DNA of 64,000 nucleotides, from contig JANLPG010000030.1 of NCBI GenBank assembly GCA_031367105.1, forward strand, positions 1-64,000. The letters are read 5' to 3'. The first letter of the stretch is position 1. Every line of letters begins with the position of its first letter. The position numbers and the translations under genes were made by a program. The notes beneath the pieces are model-generated. The model was not told where the DNA came from. It made no database searches and worked only from the letters and a program-made list of their open reading frames with translations. The DNA is from Palsa-1233 sp031367105. Its GTDB lineage: Bacteria > Gemmatimonadota > Gemmatimonadetes > Gemmatimonadales > GWC2-71-9. Shown one piece after another: positions 40,921 through 47,727 of the stretch.

Positions 40921-41867
40921 CGGACCGTTCCTTCGAACCATCCAGCGAGCGCCTTCATACCCTCGTCGAACGATCCCTGTGGGGCCCAGCCGAGTTCACG
41001 CCCGGCCTTGGCGATGTCGAGACAGGAGCGTACCAGCTCTCCCGGTCGCGGCGCGGCGTATTCGATCACCGGGGTTTTGCCCAGGGCCCGGCCAACGTGG
41101 TTTGCCAAGTCGTTCACGGAAGTCTCCCGCCCGGTGCCGATGTTGAAGGCAGGGACGTCCAGTCGATCGCCGCGCGACACAGTCGCGACACCCGCGAGAA
41201 GGTTGGCGCGCGCGACGTCCTTGACGTAGACATAATCCCGGGTCTGCGTGCCGTCACCGAACACCGTCAGTGGCTTTCCCGCGAGGAGGCGCGAGACGAA
41301 GATGGAGACAACACCGGCCTCGGACGCTGGATCCTGGCGCGGGCCGTAGACATTGGAGTATCGCAGCGCGACCCCTTCGAATCCGTGCAGCTCCCCCAAC
41401 ACGCGGAGATAATGCTCCCCGGCCAGCTTGCTGACACCGTAGGGGGAGATCGGGAGCGTGGCAGTGGGTTCGGGGGTGGGGAGCACGGCCGGGTCGCCAT
41501 AGACCACTCCACCGCTCGAGGCGAACACCACTCGCTTCACCTTCCCCGCGGCGACCGCGGCGAGAATATTGGCGAAGCCAACCAGATTGATCGAGGCATC
41601 GAGCGCCGGTTCCTGCACCGATACGCGCACATCAATCTGCGCGGCCTGATGCACCACTACATCGAAGTCGCCGGAGGCCACCGCTTCGAACGCCGCAGGG
41701 GATCGGACGTCGGTTTTGACGAATCGCGCTGCCGCAGGAACCTGCTCCTGCTTGCCGCGCGACAGATCGTCCAGGCAAGTGACCGACCAACCCGCCGAGA
41801 GATACGCCTCGGCGATGTGTGAACCGATGAACCCCGCCCCACCCGTAATCAGTACCGATCCACTCAT
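40917..41867 (-). CDS. NAD-dependent sugar epimerase, UDP-glucose/UDP-GlcNAc 4-epimerase-like
   Basis: A 316-residue extended short-chain dehydrogenase. Rossmann motif GGAGFIGSH (9-17), HQAAQIDVRVSVQEP, FASSGGVVYGDP, and the catalytic YGVSKLAGEHYL. YSNVYGPRQDP and GDGTQTRDYVYVKDVARA follow. These match UDP-glucose 4-epimerase-like (WbpP/GalE-related) enzymes for surface glycans; substrate cannot be fixed. It is the first gene of the Tol operon and its stop overlaps the tolQ TTG start, so it is co-expressed with Tol-Pal, an uncommon link. Confidence 0.85.
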   Translation of the reverse strand: MSGSVLITGGAGFIGSHIAEAYLSAGWSVTCLDDLSRGKQEQVPAAARFVKTDVRSPAAFEAVASGDFDVVVHQAAQIDVRVSVQEPALDASINLVGFANILAAVAAGKVKRVVFASSGGVVYGDPAVLPTPEPTATLPISPYGVSKLAGEHYLRVLGELHGFEGVALRYSNVYGPRQDPASEAGVVSIFVSRLLAGKPLTVFGDGTQTRDYVYVKDVARANLLAGVATVSRGDRLDVPAFNIGTGRETSVNDLANHVGRALGKTPVIEYAAPRPGELVRSCLDIAKAGRELGWAPQGSFDEGMKALAGWFEGTVR

Positions 41868-41880
41868 CAGCGCTCTCCGC

Positions 41881-41905
41881 GGCGGGTGCCCGGGGGGCGC
41901 CCGCC
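41881..41905 (-). other. GC-rich hairpin upstream of the epimerase-tol operon
   Basis: Inverted repeat of 11 pairs with one G:T wobble and a 3-base loop, about 14 bases upstream of the epimerase ATG. It could be a second termination signal for the upstream gene or a 5' leader structure of the tol transcript. Confidence 0.4.
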
Positions 41906-41937
41906 GACTGGGGTGTCAGTGTATTGGGGGGAAAGAT

Positions 41938-41958
41938 AGCGGGGCGATCCGCCCCGCT
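41938..41958 (-). terminator. Intrinsic terminator of the exported-protein gene
   Basis: A 9-bp GC-rich stem (41938-41946 with 41950-41958), 3-base loop, starting right at the stop of the minus-strand gene and followed on that strand by TATCTTTC. It separates that gene from the epimerase-tol operon. Confidence 0.7.
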
Positions 41959-42738
41959 TCAGTTCGGGAGGGTTGCAACCCGGATGACGGGAGTCCCAGG
42001 CGCGATATCCGGCGAGATGATCCGGATGAGCGCCACCGAGCTGTGCTTTTCATTGACCACCACGACCTGGCCCGTCGCCATCAGCTCGTCGATCTGGTCG
42101 GCGGCATTCAACCGACGGGCTGGCTTCCGCCGCACCTCAACGAAATCACCCATCCGGATCCCGGCGGCACGTCCTGCGTCGATGAAGACAATATTCCCGG
42201 GCTGCAGCAGCTCGCGCGGTTCGCGCGGAGCAATCAGTGTCGCGGCCGGGCCACCGATCTTGACGGGTTGCACCGCGCCAGGATTGCTGACCGGCTCGAG
42301 TGGCAGGGTCACCTGTCCATCGCGGATCGGGCCATACACCGCCACAACTTCGGCCAGCGTCTGGCTGCCATCCACTCCCCTGACGCGCGCGAGCCCGGTG
42401 GGCGTGATGACTTCGCCCCAACCCTTCGGACCGGGGGTGCGCTGCGCCAGCACCAGCGTGTCGCCCCTGGCGTACGACGCACCGGCAGGTGGCCGGATTC
42501 CGAGTGTGGCGCCGATCGCCATCACCGCGCCGCCGGCGGCAGATCGGATCTGCTGGGGAGTCACCGGGCCAAGCACCTTGCCGTAGGGCAACAGGCGCAT
42601 CTCGCTGAGGAAGCCGGCCGAGTACGACTGGCCTGGCCGGATCGGTACGTAGGGAACCGCCTCGGAGGCCCGCACAACGTCCTGGGCGACGAGCGGGGCG
42701 GCCCCGAGGACCAGCAACAGGGCAAGCGAGGAACGCAT
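41959..42738 (-). CDS. Uncharacterised exported protein
   Basis: A 259-residue protein from ATG 42738, with signal peptide MRSSLALLLVLGAAPLVAQ (cleavage near residue 17-19); the frame extends to 42780 but the signal peptide sets the start. The rest is beta-rich with repeated short strands: RPGQSYSAGFLSEMRLLPYGKVLGP, DTLVLAQRTPGPKGWGEVI, LQPGNIVFIDAGRAAGIRMGDFVEV and HSSVALIRIISPDIAPGTPV. The G-(I/V)-x-x-GD-x-V-V-style blocks resemble those found after LysM domains in surface proteins, but I cannot name a family. It has its own extended -10 promoter and terminator, so it is monocistronic. Confidence 0.65.
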   Translation of the reverse strand: MRSSLALLLVLGAAPLVAQDVVRASEAVPYVPIRPGQSYSAGFLSEMRLLPYGKVLGPVTPQQIRSAAGGAVMAIGATLGIRPPAGASYARGDTLVLAQRTPGPKGWGEVITPTGLARVRGVDGSQTLAEVVAVYGPIRDGQVTLPLEPVSNPGAVQPVKIGGPAATLIAPREPRELLQPGNIVFIDAGRAAGIRMGDFVEVRRKPARRLNAADQIDELMATGQVVVVNEKHSSVALIRIISPDIAPGTPVIRVATLPN

Positions 42739-42800
42739 AGTTGGATCTCCGCGGGCGGTGAAAACCTTAAGCTGCACCACGATTCGTGCCAGACGACCGT

Positions 42801-42809
42801 ATCATAACA
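42801..42809 (-). promoter_or_regulatory. Extended -10 promoter of the exported-protein gene
   Basis: On the minus strand TGT-TATGAT (42809-42801) matches the extended -10 consensus TGnTATAAT at nearly every position; the start codon follows about 60 bases downstream. No good -35 is seen, as is usual for extended -10 promoters. The surrounding gap 42739-43024 shows nothing else I can name. Confidence 0.5.
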
Positions 42810-43024
42810 AGTACCCTCAAGTATCGACCGCTCCTCGCCATCCCCCCAGCCAGTCCGGCTTCCACCGAGCGCGGCGGGAGGGGGCCAAGCCGCGAGGAGC
42901 GCCGCTGCCGGCCACCGTTCGGCGCGAGCCCCTCCCCGCCAGCCAAAAACACCTCGACGGCTGATGCTGATCGGACCGGGAGCAATCCGACCCCGGTGGA
43001 ACGAGGTGAATCTGGCGAAGCACC

Positions 43025-43525
43025 TCAGAACGGCAGGTCGTCGTCCTCGGCATCGAGCGCATCAGGGAAGTCGGCGAAGGATTCGTCCTTCTTGGCCTCG
43101 CCCCCCTTGGCCGCAGGGGCGGCCGAGGCGGCGCGCGCCCCGCCTCCCCAACTGCCTCCGCCCTCACCACCCTCGCCCTTCCCAGAGAGGAGAATCAACT
43201 CGCGGCCGTTGATCTCGGTCGAGTAACGGGTCTGCCCCTCCTTGTCCTGCCAGGTCCGGTACTCGATCTCACCCTCGACGTAGAGCTTATCGCCCTTCTT
43301 GCAGTAGCGTTCGATCAGGTCGGCGAGCTGCTGACCATTCTTCGCATTCCAGAAGATCACCCGGTGCCAGGCAGTCTTCTCCTGCTTGGAGCCGTCGGCA
43401 CCTTTCCATTGCCGACCCGTCGCCAGTGAGACTGTCGCTACGCGGCCTCCGTTGGACGTACTGCGGACCTCGGGGTCGGCGCCGAGATTCCCGATGAGGA
43501 TCACTTTGTTCAGGCTCTTGCTCAT
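43025..43525 (-). CDS. ssb: Single-stranded DNA-binding protein
   Basis: SSB coats single-stranded DNA in replication, repair and recombination. From ATG 43525 (SKSLNKVILIGNLGADPEVR, ribosome binding site GGAG 8 bases upstream) it has 166 residues. The OB fold includes the conserved WHRVIFWNAK, CKKGDKLYVEGEIEYRTW and EINGRELILL. A Gly/Ala/Lys linker leads to the acidic tail DDDLPF that binds partner proteins. The longer frame to 43579 is not needed. It is the last gene of the uvrB-tsaE-tsaB-rimI run. Confidence 0.96.
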   Translation of the reverse strand: MSKSLNKVILIGNLGADPEVRSTSNGGRVATVSLATGRQWKGADGSKQEKTAWHRVIFWNAKNGQQLADLIERYCKKGDKLYVEGEIEYRTWQDKEGQTRYSTEINGRELILLSGKGEGGEGGGSWGGGARAASAAPAAKGGEAKKDESFADFPDALDAEDDDLPF

Positions 43526-43614
43526 GACTTGCTCCGGTGTCGGACGAACGGTCGATGGCGATGCTGGGAACGACGACAATCTGGCCAGCGAGTCGGGACT
43601 TGCCGGGACTGAAA

Positions 43615-44097
43615 TTACTCTGAGTCGGTACCTGGCGACGCCGAGATCGTGAGATCCCGTCGCAGCACCAGGGCGTCTTCGACAGGCCGACGATAATAGC
43701 CCTTGCGGACCCCTGCCGCGACAAAACCGGCACTCTGATACATCGCGCGGGCGGCGGCGTTGGAGATCCGGACCTCCAGCCAGGCGGCGTGGGCCCCGCG
43801 CTGTACCATCGTGCTCAGGGCAGCCCCCAGCAGCGCTCGGCCGATGCCGGAGCGGCGCCGCACGGGGTCGGTCGCGATGGTGAGGATTTCACCCTCGTCC
43901 ACCACCACGCGCCCGAGCACGTAACCGGCAATGGCCGCACCGGCCCCTTCGGCCGCGACGGCGATTGCGCCGGGCCAGTTCAGCGCTTCCTGCAGCTGCG
44001 CCGGAGTCCAGGGGTCAGAAAACGACGCCCGCTCCAGCGCGGCAAACGCAGGGATGTCAGCGGATGAGGCCGGGCGCAGGCGGCAATGGCCGTCCAT
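43615..44097 (-). CDS. rimI: RimI-family ribosomal protein N-acetyltransferase
   Basis: A GNAT acetyltransferase; RimI acetylates the N-terminus of ribosomal protein S18. From ATG 44097 (MDGHCRLRPASSADIPAF) it has 160 residues. Acetyl-CoA site EGEILTIATDPVRRRSGIGRALL, Glu/Tyr region AWLEVRISNAAARAMYQSAGF and the C-terminal RKGYYRRPVEDALVL are the RimI pattern. Its start lies 41 bases inside the end of tsaB, a larger overlap than its neighbours; no later ATG, GTG or TTG would keep the first strand. tsaB-rimI linkage is common. Confidence 0.9.
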   Translation of the reverse strand: MDGHCRLRPASSADIPAFAALERASFSDPWTPAQLQEALNWPGAIAVAAEGAGAAIAGYVLGRVVVDEGEILTIATDPVRRRSGIGRALLGAALSTMVQRGAHAAWLEVRISNAAARAMYQSAGFVAAGVRKGYYRRPVEDALVLRRDLTISASPGTDSE

Positions 44098-44779
44098 GCG
44101 TGCGCTCCCAGACTGCCTGTGCTTCCGCCGGTCGTCCATACACCGGCTCCCACGACGCCGGATCGGCGATCACTGCGGTGGCGCCGTCGAGTTCACCGAG
44201 CGCCAACAGCGTCCGGGCGTCGGGAAGTGCTTCCTCGTCGGAGCGCAGCGGCCGGCCTGTGGCCGTCTCGACGGCCCCTCGGAGCGGTTCAGGCACCGAC
44301 CCAACGACGACATCCACTTGCCCGAACAACCTCGCCAGCTCACTCGGAGCAACCGCGCGCGGCGAGGGGCCAACCGGCACCACACCATCGGCGCCGATGC
44401 GCCAGCACCCGGCATATAACTCCCCCCGGAGTGCATCGCTGAGTGCGAGCACCGTGCTACCACCCGCGGTCGTATGCGCGGCGGCGCGGATCAGCAGCGA
44501 CGGTGCTGTCCGCCAGACCAGTTGGCGGCCCCAGGTCAACGCCTTCGCCACGCTGCACGACACCCGAAGCCCGGTGAACGATCCGGGACCGTCCCCGGTG
44601 AGCAGGAGGGTGACATCGCGTGAGCTGGCACCGAGTTCACCGAGGACCTCGGCGAGCAGGGAGAGAATCGCGGTCGCGTGGCCGCGTGATCCGTCGAGGT
44701 GCCGATGGGCGACATCGGCACCGTCGGTGGCGGCGACGGTACAGCGATCACTCGCACTGTCGAAGGCGAGGGTGATCAC
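44057..44779 (-). CDS. tsaB: tRNA t6A biosynthesis protein TsaB
   Basis: TsaB is the inactive ASKHA paralogue that pairs with TsaD and TsaE to make threonylcarbamoyl-adenosine at position 37 of ANN-decoding tRNAs. Start is GTG 44779, which overlaps the tsaE stop (GTGA), giving 240 residues. Features: ITLAFDSASDRCTVAATDG, the HATAILSLLAEVLGELG helix, VTLLLTGDGPGSFTGLRVS (the family signature GPGSFTGLR), and ALSDALRGELYAG. No tsaD or tsaC is in the window. Confidence 0.93.
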   Translation of the reverse strand: MITLAFDSASDRCTVAATDGADVAHRHLDGSRGHATAILSLLAEVLGELGASSRDVTLLLTGDGPGSFTGLRVSCSVAKALTWGRQLVWRTAPSLLIRAAAHTTAGGSTVLALSDALRGELYAGCWRIGADGVVPVGPSPRAVAPSELARLFGQVDVVVGSVPEPLRGAVETATGRPLRSDEEALPDARTLLALGELDGATAVIADPASWEPVYGRPAEAQAVWERTHGRPLPPAPGLIR

Positions 44780-45183
44780 GCCTGCACCACCGACCGCAAG
44801 TCGTCTGGTGAATAATCCAGACGGACCCGCCGGGTGGCAGGTGGCGCCCAGGCACCGGCACGTTCCGGCCACTCGATCAGGAGGAGATCCGCTCCCGCGA
44901 GGGTTTCCCAGTCGAGATCGGCTGCCTCCTCCGAGCGCTTGAGCCGATAACAATCGAGATGATAAATTGCGCCGAGCGGACCCTCATAGTGATGCACCAA
45001 CGCGTAGGTCGGAGAAGTCGCCTCATCGACCACACCGCGACCGGCCACAATCGCCCGGGCCAGTGTCGTCTTCCCCGCCCCGAGCGGCCCCTCCAGCCAG
45101 ATCACACTCCCGGCCGGGCAGTCGCGGCCCAGCCGCTCCCCGAACGCCTCGAGCGCCGGCAGGTCGTAGCGGATCGTCGTCAC
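44776..45183 (-). CDS. tsaE: tRNA t6A biosynthesis ATPase TsaE
   Basis: TsaE is the ATPase that resets the TsaB-TsaD complex. The 135-residue protein has Walker A EGPLGAGKTT (31-40), the switch region SPTYALVHHYEG, and YHLDCYRL followed by LLIEWPERAG (Walker B-like). Length is slightly short but complete. ATGA overlap with uvrB upstream and GTGA with tsaB downstream. Confidence 0.94.
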   Translation of the reverse strand: MTTIRYDLPALEAFGERLGRDCPAGSVIWLEGPLGAGKTTLARAIVAGRGVVDEATSPTYALVHHYEGPLGAIYHLDCYRLKRSEEAADLDWETLAGADLLLIEWPERAGAWAPPATRRVRLDYSPDDLRSVVQA

Positions 45184-47222
45184 CGGCGGAGCGGCCGCAG
45201 GGCGCCGCGCTTCACATTGGGGGCACCCACGGCCCGCAACTCGTTGAGCTGGTCACGAAGCATGGCGGCGAGTTCGAACTCCAGGTTGGCCGCCGCCTGA
45301 CGCATCTGCAGTTCCAGCGCCGCAATGGCGGCGGCCCGCTGTTGCGGATCGTGCAGATCGACGTGCGCGTTGGGATCCCTCCCCTTCCGGCGAGGTTCGA
45401 CCTTCTCACTGCGCTGGTCGGCCACGTGGGTCGAGAGCCGGACTTCATTGAGCGATTTCACGATGGACATCGGCGTGATGTTGTGCTCGATGTTGTACGC
45501 CCGTTGAATCGTGCGGCGGCGATCCATTTCGCCAATCGCACGCTCCATCGACCCGGTGATCCGATCGGCGTACAGAATTGCCCGACCATTGATGTGGCGC
45601 GCTGCGCGACCACAGGTCTGGATCAACGACCGATCGCTGCGCAGGAAGCCCTCGTGGTCGGCGTCGAGAATTGCCACCAGGGAAACCTCAGGCAGGTCGA
45701 GTCCCTCGCGCAACAGATTGATGCCGACGAGGACATCGAATTCCCCCAGTCGCAAGCCGCGCAGGATCTCCACCCGTTCGATCGCGTCGATGTCGCTGTG
45801 GAGATAGCGCACCCGTATCCCGGCCTGTTGCAGGTAGTCGGTCAGATCCTCCGACATCCGCTTCGTCAGTGTGGTCACCAGCACCCGCTCGCGCTTCGCC
45901 TCGCGAAGCCGGATCTCTCCGAGGAGGTCGTCGACCTGCCCCCGCACGGGGCGGATCTGGACCTCGGGGTCCACCAGCCCGGTGGGCCGGATGATCTGCT
46001 CGACCACCACGCCCTCGCTGAGCCGGAGTTCCAGATCGCCCGGCGTCGCAGAGACGTTGACCATTTGCGGCGACAGTGCCATGAACTCATCGAGATGCAG
46101 CGGCCGATTGTCGAGCGCCGACGGCAGCCGAAACCCGTACTCGACCAGGGTGGTCTTGCGGGAGCGATCGCCGTTGAACATTCCGCCGATCTGCGGAAGT
46201 GAGGCGTGCGACTCGTCGATGACGACCAGGAAATCGGCCGGAAAGTAGTCGATCAGACAGGCCGGTCGCTCGCCCACGACGCGGCCGGACAGATGACGGG
46301 AATAGTTCTCGATTCCGGCGCAGGTACCCACCTCCAGCATCATCTCGATGTCGAAGTTGGTCCGTCCTTCGAGCCGCTGCGCCTCAAGCAGCTTCCCCGC
46401 GGTCTTCAACTCCCAGAGCCGGGCGGCGAGTTCCTCGCGGATGGCGGTCACCGCCCGCTCGATGGTGGGCCGCTGGGTGACGAAGTGCTTGGCCGGATAG
46501 ATCGCACAGCGCTCAAGCCGGGCAATGGTGTTGCCACTCACCGGGTGGAAGCGCGAGATCCGCTCGACCTGATCACCCCAGAGCTCGATCCGGACGCCCT
46601 GCTCATCGTAGGCCGGAAAGATCTCGATGGTGTCGCCGCGCACCCGGAAGCTGCCTTGCTCGAAGGCGGCGTCGTTGCGCTGGTACTGAATGCCGACCAA
46701 TTCGGCGAGGATCGCGTCGCGGCCACGAGTTTCCCCGACGGCGATGCCGAGCATCAGGGCACGGTAGGCCACCGGGTCGCCCAGGCCGTAGATCGCCGAC
46801 ACGGTGGAAACGATGACGACATCATCGCGCTCCATCAGCGACGAAGTCGCCCGAAGTCGGAGCGATTCCAGATCCTGGTTGATCGAGGCGTCCTTCTCGA
46901 TGTAGACGTCGGTCGAGGGGACGTATGCCTCAGGCTGGTAATAGTCGTAGTACGACACGAAATACTCGACGGCGTTGGCCGGGAGAAACTGTTTCATCTC
47001 CCCGTAGAGCTGGGCGGCGAGGGTCTTGTTGTGGGAGAGGATGAGGGTCGGCTTGCCGTAGTTCGCGATGGCGTGAGCCAGCGTCATCGTCTTGCCGCTG
47101 CCGGTGACCCCCAGGAGGGTCTGGTACTTGTCGCCACGCACCAGCCCGGCCGTCAGCTCCGCGATCGCGCGGGGCTGGTCGCCAGCAGGCTCGAACGGCG
47201 CGCGGACTTCAAAACGGGGCAT
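45180..47222 (-). CDS. uvrB: Excinuclease ABC subunit B
   Basis: UvrB verifies DNA lesions and recruits UvrC in nucleotide excision repair. The 680-residue protein is complete: Walker A GVTGSGKT (38-45), the DNA-binding beta-hairpin YYDYYQPEAYVPSTDVYIEKD, motifs VIVSTVSAIYGLGDP, FLVVIDESHASLPQIGGM, SATPGDLEL, GINLLREGLDLPEVSLVAILDADHEGFLRS and QTCGRAARHI. The C-terminal UvrBC coiled coil is QMRQAAANLEFELAAMLRDQL. It heads the tsaE-tsaB-rimI run. Confidence 0.97.
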   Translation of the reverse strand: MPRFEVRAPFEPAGDQPRAIAELTAGLVRGDKYQTLLGVTGSGKTMTLAHAIANYGKPTLILSHNKTLAAQLYGEMKQFLPANAVEYFVSYYDYYQPEAYVPSTDVYIEKDASINQDLESLRLRATSSLMERDDVVIVSTVSAIYGLGDPVAYRALMLGIAVGETRGRDAILAELVGIQYQRNDAAFEQGSFRVRGDTIEIFPAYDEQGVRIELWGDQVERISRFHPVSGNTIARLERCAIYPAKHFVTQRPTIERAVTAIREELAARLWELKTAGKLLEAQRLEGRTNFDIEMMLEVGTCAGIENYSRHLSGRVVGERPACLIDYFPADFLVVIDESHASLPQIGGMFNGDRSRKTTLVEYGFRLPSALDNRPLHLDEFMALSPQMVNVSATPGDLELRLSEGVVVEQIIRPTGLVDPEVQIRPVRGQVDDLLGEIRLREAKRERVLVTTLTKRMSEDLTDYLQQAGIRVRYLHSDIDAIERVEILRGLRLGEFDVLVGINLLREGLDLPEVSLVAILDADHEGFLRSDRSLIQTCGRAARHINGRAILYADRITGSMERAIGEMDRRRTIQRAYNIEHNITPMSIVKSLNEVRLSTHVADQRSEKVEPRRKGRDPNAHVDLHDPQQRAAAIAALELQMRQAAANLEFELAAMLRDQLNELRAVGAPNVKRGALRPLRR

Positions 47223-47269
47223 TCGCCCAATATAATCGCTGGTTCGGGAAATGTTCGGGGAGGGGCCAG

Positions 47270-47680
47270 CTAGGTGACTCCGAGTCTTCGCAGCGCCGAG
47301 CGTTGAGAGACACTCACGGGCATACAGGAGAGCCGGCTGATGCGAACCAGGCCGAGCTCGGCGAGCGCGGGGACTGCCTTGATGGCGGCGAGTGTGACCG
47401 GCGTCTTGAGCGGCTTCCCGGCGACGATCTCCACCACCACGCGCCTGGGGTCATTCAGCTTCGGATCGGGGTACGGTCCCCTGACAATTTTCGCCATTCC
47501 CACGATCGCCTTGCCATCACCGGAGTGATAGAGGAGCACTTCGTCGCCGGCCGCCATCCTCCGCAGGTGGATCAGTGCAGTCGCATTCGCGACGCCGTCC
47601 CAGACGGCGCCACCCTCGCGCACCAGGTCATCCCAGCTGTATGTCGAAGGTTCGGTCTTGAGAATCCACGAAGCGGGCAT
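47270..47680 (-). CDS. EVE-domain protein
   Basis: A 136-residue single EVE domain, a PUA-like fold proposed to bind modified DNA or RNA bases. Family strings are WILKTEPSTYSWDDLV at the start, VWDGVANATALIHLRRM, GDEVLLYHSGDGKAIVGMAKIVRGPYPD and LVRISRLSCMPVS with the aromatic-cage region. EVE proteins are often near restriction or stress genes; here it stands between uvrB and rel with short gaps, 47 bases on each side, and no restriction genes. Confidence 0.92.
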   Translation of the reverse strand: MPASWILKTEPSTYSWDDLVREGGAVWDGVANATALIHLRRMAAGDEVLLYHSGDGKAIVGMAKIVRGPYPDPKLNDPRRVVVEIVAGKPLKTPVTLAAIKAVPALAELGLVRISRLSCMPVSVSQRSALRRLGVT

Positions 47681-47727
47681 CGCCGATGATAACCGGCGGT
47701 GCGGGAGTGCGGCAACGCGCAGCGGAG

